From the NCBI GenBank assembly GCA_965229935.1, contig CBDDKB010000002.1:744001-808000 (forward strand): a DNA stretch of 64,000 nucleotides. Direction: 5' to 3'. The stretch comes from SPJN01 sp965229935 (GTDB lineage: Bacteria > Pseudomonadota > Alphaproteobacteria > SPJN01). Below, piece by piece: positions 8,335-16,208 of the stretch. Below the pieces are notes generated by a model, which saw only the letters and a program-made list of their open reading frames with translations, made no database searches and was not told the origin of the DNA. Within the stretch, counting starts at the first letter, position 1. Every line of letters starts with the position of its first letter. Both the position numbers and the translations under genes were made by a program.

Positions 8335-9810
8335 GTGACTCGCGACAGGAAAGCTCGCCCATTGGCTGATCAAGATTTCACATTACTGGATCATGCACCC
8401 CTTGGTGTTGTCGTCCTGAATGATCAGGGCAAGATCATCTATGTCAATCAGATGGCGCGCGATATCGCAGATGACTGGCAGGTGGGCGCCCCCCTTCATC
8501 ATTCATTTGACCCTGCAGCAGACAGTTGGGTCGTCGGTGACCGTCAGGTTCATGTCAGCCCATTGGCGCTGCCATCGGGAGGCGGGCAATTATTGTTCCT
8601 GTCTGACCTGACCGACATTACCCAGCTTGAGGCGCAATATAGGCAAAGCCAGAAGATGCAAGCCGTAGGTCAATTGGCAGGCGGCATTGCCCATGACTTC
8701 AATAATCTGCTGACAGCCATTCAGGGCTATACAGAATTATTGCTGGAACGGCATGGCCCCGGCGATGATGCCTTTGCTGACTTGTTACAGATAAAGCAGA
8801 ACACGACACGCGCAACCAATCTTGTCCGCCAGCTACTTGCCTTTTCCCGGCAACAAAGCCTGCGCCCCAAGGCGTTGGATGTGGTGCCGGTGATCAATGA
8901 TCTTGTATTGATGCTGTCGCGGCTGTTGGGGGAGTTGGTTTCGCTCGATACCGACATGCCTGACAGTTTGCCGCCCATCACCGTGGATCAAGGTCAGTTG
9001 GAACAAGTCATCATCAATCTTGCAGTCAATGGCCGGGACGCTATGCCGGATGGGGGCCGGCTGTCGATAGAGGTTAGGCAGGAAAGCTTGACCAAGCCAT
9101 TGCCTCATAGATTGGGTCAAGTGCCGCCCGGCGCGTATGTTTGCATCAAAATAAGCGATACGGGGCAGGGCATCCCGGCAGAAATTTTGGACAAGGTGTT
9201 TGATCCCTTTTTCACGACGAAACCAAAGGGCAAAGGGACGGGGCTTGGGCTTGCTACCGTGTATGGCATTGTGGAGCAATCCGGCGGCCATGTGATTTGC
9301 GATAGTCAGGTCGGCAAAGGCACGAGGTTTGCCCTGTATTTCCCTGTCGCAGACAAGACCGCCCAAGAACAGGATGACATGCCTGCTGAGGAGGCTAGCG
9401 CGACGCCGCAACCAACAGCTTCAGCTGGGCCAGCGCATATCCTGTTGGTAGAGGACGAGCCTGCGGTGCGCACCCTTGCACTAAAAGCCTTGGAAAAGGG
9501 CGGGCATACGGTTTCTGTGGCTGAGGATGGTGAACAGGCACTCGACCTGATCCGGGATGGGGCAGGGCCATTCGATCTGTTGGTGACGGACGTGGTGATG
9601 CCGGGGCTTGATGGGCCGGGCCTGTGGCGCGCGATAGAACAGGACTTTGGCTCGATCACAGCCGTCTTTATGTCTGGCTATGCGGAAGAAGAATTGCGCA
9701 AGGCGTTGGGGACAGATGGTGGTCAGGTCAGCAATACGCATTTTCTTGCCAAGCCGTTCTCGCTCAAATCCCTGATGCGTATGGTCGATTCCGTATTGGC
9801 CGACAGATAA
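8335..9810 (+). CDS. cckA: CckA-like hybrid sensor histidine kinase
   Basis: A 491-residue hybrid kinase. An N-terminal PAS-like domain (about 15-100) is followed by HisKA with phospho-accepting H120 in GGIAHDFNNLL. The HATPase has its N box at INLAVNGRDAMP, DTGQGIP around D275, and GTGLGL around 301. The C-terminal receiver has phospho-acceptor D419 (VTDVVMPG) and K473. The stretch LLAFSRQQSLRPKALD and the receiver order are diagnostic for CckA, which sends phosphate through ChpT to CtrA and CpdR to control cell cycle or motility. Unlike Caulobacter CckA (about 690 residues, two TM helices), no membrane segment is encoded. The GTG start is the only practical choice, since dksA ends 73 nt upstream. 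Confidence 0.85.
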   Translation: MTRDRKARPLADQDFTLLDHAPLGVVVLNDQGKIIYVNQMARDIADDWQVGAPLHHSFDPAADSWVVGDRQVHVSPLALPSGGGQLLFLSDLTDITQLEAQYRQSQKMQAVGQLAGGIAHDFNNLLTAIQGYTELLLERHGPGDDAFADLLQIKQNTTRATNLVRQLLAFSRQQSLRPKALDVVPVINDLVLMLSRLLGELVSLDTDMPDSLPPITVDQGQLEQVIINLAVNGRDAMPDGGRLSIEVRQESLTKPLPHRLGQVPPGAYVCIKISDTGQGIPAEILDKVFDPFFTTKPKGKGTGLGLATVYGIVEQSGGHVICDSQVGKGTRFALYFPVADKTAQEQDDMPAEEASATPQPTASAGPAHILLVEDEPAVRTLALKALEKGGHTVSVAEDGEQALDLIRDGAGPFDLLVTDVVMPGLDGPGLWRAIEQDFGSITAVFMSGYAEEELRKALGTDGGQVSNTHFLAKPFSLKSLMRMVDSVLADR

Positions 9811-9839
9811 AGCAGTAGCGATTCGCTATTATTACACTT

Positions 9840-9942
9840 GTTCCTTTTTGGAACTGACATGAGAACAAAACTCATACAAATTTTGATAATGCAGTAAAAA
9901 CAATAACTTGTTTCTATTGCCAAAATAGAACAAATGATGTAC
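9840..9942. promoter_or_regulatory. Possible SOS (LexA) boxes upstream of recA
   Basis: Four GTTC/GAAC-type half-sites cluster ahead of recA. GTTC at 9840 and GAAC at 9851 are spaced N7. A further GAAC lies at 9863. GAAC at 9928 is followed N7 later by GTAC (9939-9942). The known alphaproteobacterial LexA box is GTTC-N7-GTTC (or GAAC-N7-GAAC on the other strand), so none is a perfect match. The 9928-9942 element has one perfect half-site, a one-base mismatch in the other, and the right distance from the recA start (51 nt). Confidence 0.4.
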
Positions 9943-9992
9943 AAATCATGTGATTGCAAGCCGGTGAGAGCCGTGAAATAAGGAGCAGAACA

Positions 9993-11090
9993 ATGGCACA
10001 GAGCAATTTGCGTCTGGTAGGTGATGCAGGGAATGGCATGGATAAAGAAAAGGCACTCGAAGCGGCTTTAGGGCAGATTGAACGGGCTTTCGGTAAAGGC
10101 TCCGCCATGAAACTGGGGCAGCGTGAAGTCGTGGATATTGAGGCGATTTCAACCGGTTCAATCTCGCTTGATATTGCGCTTGGTATTGGTGGATTGCCGC
10201 GCGGACGTATTATTGAAGTATTTGGCCCGGAAAGCTCAGGTAAGACCACATTGGCCCTGCATTGCGTGGCTGAGGCACAGAAAAAGGGCGGTATTTGCGC
10301 CTTTGTTGATGCTGAACATGCGCTGGATCCGACATATGCCCGTAAATTGGGCGTTGATGTTGATGAGCTTGTGATTTCGCAGCCTGATACAGGTGAACAG
10401 GCACTTGAAATTGCTGATACGCTGGTGCGATCAGGGGCCATTGATGTGTTGGTCATCGACTCCGTGGCGGCTTTGACCCCGCGGGCCGAGCTTGAAGGCG
10501 AAATGGGCGACACGCATGTTGGTCTGCAGGCCCGTTTGATGAGTCAGGCGCTGCGTAAGCTGACCGGTTCTATCTCCAAATCAAATTGCATGGTGATTTT
10601 CATCAACCAGATCCGCATGAAAATCGGTGTGATGTTCGGTAGCCCTGAAACCACAACCGGTGGTAATGCGCTGAAATTCTATTCTTCTGTGCGTTTGGAT
10701 ATTCGCCGTATCGGTCAAATCAAGGACCGCGATGATGTGGTTGGTAACGAAACTAAGGTGAAAGTCGTTAAGAACAAGGTCGCGCCACCGTTCAAGGTTG
10801 TGCAATTCGACATCATGTATGGCGAAGGCATCTCTCATACCGGTGAACTGATTGACCTTGGCGTCAAGGCCGGGGTTGTGGACAAGGCCGGGTCATGGTT
10901 CTCATATGGGGATCAGCGCATCGGGCAGGGACGTGAAAATGCCAAACGGTTCCTGACAGAAAATGCGGATGTGGCCAATCAGATCGAGAATGCGATCTAT
11001 GCCAATGCCGGGATTGTTCGCGATAAAATCGATATGCCCGATGATGAGGTTGAAGAGGCCAAGGCTGAAGGGGCCGACGAAGAGGCATAA
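9993..11090 (+). CDS. recA: RecA recombinase
   Basis: The DNA strand-exchange protein and LexA co-protease, 365 residues. Walker A is GPESSGKT (78-85). Further landmarks are the Walker B region DVLVIDSVAAL, loop 1 (EGEMGDTHVGLQARLMSQAL) and the L2-flanking GNALKFYSSVRLDIRR. The C-terminus is acidic, as usual. The ATG at 9993 has AGGAG 7 nt upstream; an in-frame extension to 9954 has no support. It is followed by a hairpin and then alaS, the common alphaproteobacterial order. Likely SOS-regulated. Confidence 0.98.
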   Translation: MAQSNLRLVGDAGNGMDKEKALEAALGQIERAFGKGSAMKLGQREVVDIEAISTGSISLDIALGIGGLPRGRIIEVFGPESSGKTTLALHCVAEAQKKGGICAFVDAEHALDPTYARKLGVDVDELVISQPDTGEQALEIADTLVRSGAIDVLVIDSVAALTPRAELEGEMGDTHVGLQARLMSQALRKLTGSISKSNCMVIFINQIRMKIGVMFGSPETTTGGNALKFYSSVRLDIRRIGQIKDRDDVVGNETKVKVVKNKVAPPFKVVQFDIMYGEGISHTGELIDLGVKAGVVDKAGSWFSYGDQRIGQGRENAKRFLTENADVANQIENAIYANAGIVRDKIDMPDDEVEEAKAEGADEEA

Positions 11091-11168
11091 TCCAAATACC
11101 CTGCGGGTCCTTCCACCGGTCAGGAAGCCCGCCTAAGAGGAGATCACCCCTCGATCCCTCCCTAAACT

Positions 11169-11198
11169 GCGCGTGCCTGTTGCCCAACAGGTGCGCGC
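11169..11198 (+). terminator. Hairpin after recA
   Basis: A 13-bp stem with two G-U pairs joins GCGCGTGCCTGTT to AACAGGTGCGCGC through a four-base loop (GCCC). It lies 79 nt beyond the recA stop. Only a weak T-rich run follows (TGTTTCTCTT), so it is a likely but not textbook intrinsic terminator or a transcript-end stabiliser. Confidence 0.55.
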
Positions 11199-11303
11199 AT
11201 GTTTCTCTTGCCGCGCGCACCGCATGCCGCTAGGACTTATGCCCTGAATTTATGAGAAAACTTTGCCTTCCCGAGTATGACGGGGTGGGCAACAACAGGC
11301 CTG

Positions 11304-14000
11304 ATGAACGCGCACATGACCAGTCTGAATGACATACGCAGCACATTTTTGAATCATTTCGGCAATGCGGGGCACGAAATTGTGCCTTCAGCGCCGTTGG
11401 TGCCGCGCAATGACCCAACATTGATGTTCGTGAATGCCGGGATGGTTCCGTTCAAGAACGTGTTTACCGGACAAGAAAGCCGGGACTATAGCCGTGCAAC
11501 CAGCTCGCAAAAATGTGTCCGTGCAGGCGGTAAACACAATGACCTCGACAATGTGGGCTATACGGCGCGCCATCACACCTTTTTTGAAATGTTGGGCAAT
11601 TTTTCGTTCGGCGATTATTTCAAGGAGGAGGCGATTGCCCTTGCTTGGGATTTGATCTCAAACGGTTTCGGGCTTGATAAGGACCGTCTATGCGTGACGG
11701 TCTATCACGAAGATGACGAAGCGGCGGAGCTTTGGAAAAAGATCGCTGGCTTTTCTGACGACAAGATTATTCGCATCGCCACATCTGATAATTTTTGGTC
11801 CATGGGCGAGACGGGCCCCTGCGGCCCTTGTTCCGAAATATTTTTTGATCATGGGGACAAGGTGCCCGGTGGTCCGCCCGGTTCCCCTGATGAGGATGGC
11901 GATCGGTTCATTGAAATCTGGAACCTTGTCTTTATGCAGTATGAGCAGATCGACAAGGATACCCGCATTGATTTGCCTAAGCCGTCAATCGATACAGGCA
12001 TGGGCCTTGAACGTATGGGCGCAGTCCTGCAGGGCACCCACGACAATTATCAGACCGATGTGATGCAGACCATCATCCATCATGTGGCTGAGCTGACGTC
12101 TATTGATCCAACGGGACCGCAAGCTGCCAGCCATAAGGTGATTGCCGATCATTTGCGGTCTAGCGCCTTTTTGATTGCCGATGGCGTACTGCCTGCCAAA
12201 GATGGGCGGGGTTATGTGCTGCGGCGGATTATGCGGCGTGCGATGCGTCATGCCCATTTGTTGGGTGCGCAAGACCCGTTGATGCACAAGCTTGTCCCCA
12301 CGCTAGAAGGATTGATGGGCGGCGCCTATGCAGAGCTGCGCCGTGCCGAAGCCTTGATCACAGAAACATTGCTGCTGGAAGAAACCCGTTTTAAAGCAAC
12401 GCTCGACCGTGGATTGAAGTTGCTGGATGAAGAAACCGGATCTTTGGGTGAGGGCGATGCCCTGTCCGGTGATGTTGCCTTCAAGCTTTACGACACTTAT
12501 GGCTTCCCGCTTGATCTGACTGAGGATGCCTTACGCTCCCGCGGTATCGGCGTTGATACAGACGGGTTTGATGCCGCCATGGCGCGCCAGAAGGAAGAGG
12601 CACGCAAGGCCTGGTCCGGGTCGGGTGAAGCTGCCACTGAAACGGTCTGGTTTGAACAGCGCGAAGAACATGGCGCCACCGAGTTTTTGGGCTATGACAC
12701 AGAAATCGCCGAAGGACAGGTGCTCGCTGTATTGAAGGATGGCGCGGTCGTGGACAGTCTGTCCGCCGGTGACAGCGGGCTGTTGCTGGCTAATCAGACG
12801 CCATTTTATGGCGAATCGGGTGGTCAGGCAGGTGACGTCGGCACAATGACCAGCCCGGCTGGCGCTTCCAGTAAAGTGGCGGTTCAGGTTACAGACACAC
12901 AGAAAAAATTGGGCGAATTGATCGTTCATGCAGTCACAGTCGATGAGGGCACTGTTTCACGTGGAACAGTCCTTGATATGCATGTGGATAGCAGCCGCCG
13001 CACAGCCACCCGTGCCAATCATTCCGCAACCCATCTGTTGCACGAAGCCTTGCGCCGCGTGCTGGGCAATCATGTGGCACAGAAAGGCTCGCTCGTTTCC
13101 GCGGATCGTCTGCGCTTTGACTTTGCACATCCCAAGCCGATGAGTGCCGATGAAATTGCGGCAGTGACCGAAGATGTGAACAGACATATTCTGGCCAATC
13201 GCCCTGTTGAAACCCGCGTGATGACACCGGATGAAGCGATTGAGGCAGGTGCTCTTGCCCTGTTTGGTGAAAAATATGGGGACGAGGTGCGTGTGCTGAC
13301 GATGGGGTCTGACCCGGCAGCGACAGACCGGTCTGGCGCCTATTCTGTTGAGCTTTGCGGCGGCACTCATGTGTCCCGTTTGGGCGATATCGGGTTATTC
13401 CACATAGTGTCTGAAAGTGCCGTTGCTTCTGGTGTGCGCCGGATTGAGGCACTGACCGCACAGGGCGCGCGCGCCTATTTGACGGGGCAGGAAGCTTTGG
13501 CTCGTGACGCCGCAGCAACCTTGAAGATTGCACCTGATGCGTTGCCCGCGCGTCTTGTTGCGCTGACCGAAGAACGCAAACAGCTTGAGCGTGAATTGGC
13601 AGAGGCTAAGAAGGCGTTGGCCCTTGCTGGTGCTGCCGGTGGATCTGGCGGCACTAATGGTGCCGAAATCGAAGATGTGAACGGCGTTAAATTGATGGCA
13701 CGCATCTTTGATGGGTTGAATCCGAAAGATTTACGCGGTCTGATTGACGAGGCAAAGGGCCAAATAGGCTCCGGCGCTGTGGTCTATATCGCGCTTAATG
13801 AGGGCAAGATTGCGCTTGCAGCCGGGGTAACAGACGATCTGACCGACAAGGTGGATGCAGTGGCTTTGGTGCGTGCCGGGGCTGCGGCCTGCGGCGGCAA
13901 GGGCGGCGGTGGCCGTCCTGATATGGCGCAGGCGGGCGGGGCTGATGCCTCAAAGGCTGATGACGCCTTGGCTGCCATGCGGGCTGTTATTGTTGGTTAA
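11304..14000 (+). CDS. alaS: Alanyl-tRNA synthetase
   Basis: Charges tRNA-Ala with alanine and edits mischarged Ser/Gly. The class II catalytic core is N-terminal (from IRSTFLNHFGNAGHE; SDNFWSMGETGPCGPCSE; GMGLERM). The editing domain has the zinc-binding HSATHLLHEAL and CGGTHV motifs, and the C-terminal DHHA1 region has GGGGRPDMAQAGG. With the ATG at 11304 it is 898 residues, slightly longer than most (about 875). An ATG at 11316 (MTSLNDIRSTF) fits other AlaRS N-termini, and the frame is open from 11277. Only ACAGG before 11304 looks like a ribosome-binding site. Standard order after recA. Confidence 0.97.
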   Translation: MNAHMTSLNDIRSTFLNHFGNAGHEIVPSAPLVPRNDPTLMFVNAGMVPFKNVFTGQESRDYSRATSSQKCVRAGGKHNDLDNVGYTARHHTFFEMLGNFSFGDYFKEEAIALAWDLISNGFGLDKDRLCVTVYHEDDEAAELWKKIAGFSDDKIIRIATSDNFWSMGETGPCGPCSEIFFDHGDKVPGGPPGSPDEDGDRFIEIWNLVFMQYEQIDKDTRIDLPKPSIDTGMGLERMGAVLQGTHDNYQTDVMQTIIHHVAELTSIDPTGPQAASHKVIADHLRSSAFLIADGVLPAKDGRGYVLRRIMRRAMRHAHLLGAQDPLMHKLVPTLEGLMGGAYAELRRAEALITETLLLEETRFKATLDRGLKLLDEETGSLGEGDALSGDVAFKLYDTYGFPLDLTEDALRSRGIGVDTDGFDAAMARQKEEARKAWSGSGEAATETVWFEQREEHGATEFLGYDTEIAEGQVLAVLKDGAVVDSLSAGDSGLLLANQTPFYGESGGQAGDVGTMTSPAGASSKVAVQVTDTQKKLGELIVHAVTVDEGTVSRGTVLDMHVDSSRRTATRANHSATHLLHEALRRVLGNHVAQKGSLVSADRLRFDFAHPKPMSADEIAAVTEDVNRHILANRPVETRVMTPDEAIEAGALALFGEKYGDEVRVLTMGSDPAATDRSGAYSVELCGGTHVSRLGDIGLFHIVSESAVASGVRRIEALTAQGARAYLTGQEALARDAAATLKIAPDALPARLVALTEERKQLERELAEAKKALALAGAAGGSGGTNGAEIEDVNGVKLMARIFDGLNPKDLRGLIDEAKGQIGSGAVVYIALNEGKIALAAGVTDDLTDKVDAVALVRAGAAACGGKGGGGRPDMAQAGGADASKADDALAAMRAVIVG

Positions 14001-14162
14001 CCGCCTTATTTCCCGCACAAAGTGCTGGTCTCCTTACAATCACCATATGGGCGTCGCGTTTTTGCCTTATTCAGGGGCGAAACAGTAACTCGACTATGGG
14101 GCATATAGTGGTCTGCCGTAATCGCTACGCTATGTGGTTGAAAATTGTTTGAGGAGTTTCAC

Positions 14163-14849
14163 ATGTCCATTTTGAACAAGGCGAAAGCCACTTTTCTTGG
14201 TGCCGCCGCTATTGTCGCGCTTGGTGCCTGCACCAACGACCGGACCGCAAGCTTTGTTGATCCTGATTATCAGGGCCAATTGCCGAAAGACTGGCGTGTT
14301 GCCGTTGCCGGGGCCAATATGGGCCTGAACGAACAGATGGCATTGATTGATGCTGCCCGCGGCGAGTTTGATGATTATGGCATTGTTGCTGTCTCGTCAT
14401 TGCAAATTGTGCCGCCGACCCGCGAGCTGACAGTAGAAGAGTTTATGACCAAAGTGTCAGAGGCAGGTGCCCAAGCTGTTCTAGAGATCGAGGCAACTGA
14501 CAGGGATATGTCAGAACGGACTGAGCCTGTTAGCTATTTCCCGGGTCACACCTCCACAACTGTTTATCGCCAGCGGTCATTGGTTGATGGTGGCGGTGTG
14601 CTGAATGACCGGACTTATGTCGTTCAACATCGCAGCCCCGACTATATATCAGGTGGTTATTCAACACCGCGTGCGACAGGTAGCTATATTGCCCGGTTGA
14701 TCGATGTCGAAACCGGACAGGTTGTCTGGCGGTCTGACATCACCCTAACGCGTAGCACCAGCAATTATGAACGGCTGGCCCGCGCCACAGCGGAAGAGTT
14801 CGTTGAAAAGCTAGTCGATGATGGTGTCCTGATTGGGCGCGCTCGCTAG
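14163..14849 (+). CDS. Predicted lipoprotein of unknown function
   Basis: A 228-residue envelope protein. The N-terminus is a lipoprotein signal peptide with lipobox LGAC, the lipidated residue being C23. The Asn after it suggests outer-membrane sorting. The mature part begins with a conserved-looking segment (DWRVAVAGANMGLNEQ) and ends with ETGQVVWRSDITLTRST, followed by an Ala/Glu-rich helix. That layout recalls small lipoproteins with a GNA1162/CsgG-like fold, but I cannot assign a family. The ATG at 14163 has GAGGAG 7 nt upstream. It is a single gene closed by a strong terminator. Confidence 0.8.
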   Translation: MSILNKAKATFLGAAAIVALGACTNDRTASFVDPDYQGQLPKDWRVAVAGANMGLNEQMALIDAARGEFDDYGIVAVSSLQIVPPTRELTVEEFMTKVSEAGAQAVLEIEATDRDMSERTEPVSYFPGHTSTTVYRQRSLVDGGGVLNDRTYVVQHRSPDYISGGYSTPRATGSYIARLIDVETGQVVWRSDITLTRSTSNYERLARATAEEFVEKLVDDGVLIGRAR

Positions 14850-14867
14850 ACTAAACCAAGATTAATT

Positions 14868-14903
14868 AAAGGCCACCTCGCCAAAAAACGGGGTGGCCTT
14901 TTT
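14868..14903 (+). terminator. Intrinsic terminator after the lipoprotein gene
   Basis: A perfect 10-bp stem (AAAGGCCACC with GGTGGCCTTT) encloses a 14-base loop and ends in a T run (CCTTTTT). It lies 19 nt beyond the lipoprotein stop. The A-rich left arm may also let it work on the opposite strand. Confidence 0.88.
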
Positions 14904-14961
14904 GGTTTTAGGGGTCGATATTCCGTACTAGCCGGAAATCAAGTTGAGGCCAAAAATAAGT

Positions 14962-16011
14962 ATGGAAATTCTAGACGTCAGCTTGCGGGCTGCATCCTCT
15001 GCACTATTGTTGCTTGGCATCTTTGTATTGATGCGCGATGCGCGGCGCACAAAGGTCGGCAGATATGGCTGTCTGTTCTTGGTCGGGGTAATCGGCTACC
15101 TGATTTCATCTGCGCCTTTTAATGCTGAATTGCCTGAATGGCTGCGGGTTAGCGGGTTTCTGGCGTCGATCCCGAACATTATTTTCTTCTGGATGTTGGG
15201 CCGCGCCCTGTTTGAAGATGACTTTTCTCATCGCTGGTTGGGTTGGGCCTTTGCAGTAGTGATGATCATTGGGGGGCTTTACGAAATCTATATGCAGCCA
15301 CCTGAAGAAGTCCGGCGTGTGCTGAAAGGCACTGGCAGCGTCATCCGCTTTGGTTTGATCGCGCATGTCATGGTGCTTGCCTTGCGCGGACGAGAAAGCG
15401 ACCTGATTGAACAGCGCCGCAAGTTCAGGTTGGTTTTCGTGACAGTTATTGCGGTTTATGTTGGGATCATATTGTTGGTCGAATTTGCATTAACAAGCGA
15501 AGGGCCGCCGCTTTGGCTGAACCTTGTCAATGTCAGCACAATGGCCATCGTGATCGGCTTTGCCATATCTTATCTTGTGTCCTTGCGGACCGACGACTTT
15601 GTCACAGATTTGATTCACAAGGAAGACGAGCCGACTACCCCGAAAGCTGAAGAATTATTGGCCTTGGCACCTGCAGACAAGGCGCTGGTTGAGCGCTTGA
15701 CCAAGGCGATGGAGGAGGAGCGGGTGTGGCTTGACGAAGGCCTGAATATCGGTGCCCTTGCAACCCATCTTCGCACGCAGGAACACAGATTGCGACGCGT
15801 CATCAACCAGCAACTTGGCTTCAAGAATTTCAGCCAGTTCCTCAACTCATACCGGGTGGCAGAGGCGCAGACCGCCTTGCGCGACCCTGATCAGGCTCAT
15901 TTGCCGATTCTGTCGATTGCGCTGGGGTTGGGCTTTGGTTCAATCGGGACGTTCAATCGGGCGTTCAAAGATCAGGTTGGGGTCACACCATCTGATTTCA
16001 GACGCTCGTAA
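14962..16011 (+). CDS. AraC-family regulator with N-terminal membrane domain
   Basis: A 349-residue transcription regulator whose N-terminal part (about 10-220) is a bundle of around seven hydrophobic helices (SALLLLGIFVLM, GYLISSAPF, IIFFWMLGRALF and others). The AraC/XylS DNA-binding domain is C-terminal, with two helix-turn-helices (LNIGALATHLRTQEHRLRR; ILSIALGLGFGSIGTFNRAFK). Membrane-anchored AraC proteins of this design probably sense an envelope or lipid signal; the ligand is unknown. I use ATG 14962 (MEILDV), though TTG at 14944 is possible. The next gene downstream, the desaturase fusion, is a candidate target. Confidence 0.85.
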   Translation: MEILDVSLRAASSALLLLGIFVLMRDARRTKVGRYGCLFLVGVIGYLISSAPFNAELPEWLRVSGFLASIPNIIFFWMLGRALFEDDFSHRWLGWAFAVVMIIGGLYEIYMQPPEEVRRVLKGTGSVIRFGLIAHVMVLALRGRESDLIEQRRKFRLVFVTVIAVYVGIILLVEFALTSEGPPLWLNLVNVSTMAIVIGFAISYLVSLRTDDFVTDLIHKEDEPTTPKAEELLALAPADKALVERLTKAMEEERVWLDEGLNIGALATHLRTQEHRLRRVINQQLGFKNFSQFLNSYRVAEAQTALRDPDQAHLPILSIALGLGFGSIGTFNRAFKDQVGVTPSDFRRS

Positions 16012-16086
16012 CGCCTGTTTCGTGAAGACCTGAAACAATCTGAAATAATTCAGTGTTTTCAGTGCCTTCAAAGGCGAAATAGTCTG

Positions 16087-16104
16087 GTCATTTTCGAAAA
16101 TGAC
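16087..16104. promoter_or_regulatory. 18-bp perfect palindrome upstream of the desaturase fusion gene
   Basis: GTCATTTTCGAAAATGAC is its own reverse complement across all 18 bases. It lies in the gap between the AraC-type regulator and the desaturase-DUF2147 gene, 105 nt ahead of that gene's ATG. With no loop and no adjoining T run it reads better as a protein-binding site than as a terminator. The binding protein is unknown. Confidence 0.45.
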
Positions 16105-16208
16105 AAGGGTTTTGCAGTGATTGCAGCGAATCTTGGCGGTTAAATCGTCATCTTAGCTCCATCAACAACGCGCAAGGCATGAATGCCGCGCCAATGTGGG
16201 AGCGCCCG

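Noticed and set aside
12531..13533. Long antisense frames inside alaS
   Set aside because: They run opposite to a well-conserved essential gene, lack ribosome-binding sites and have biased, low-complexity composition.
13951..14162. Terminator after alaS
   Set aside because: No stem with a T run could be drawn in the gap; only scattered short complementarities.
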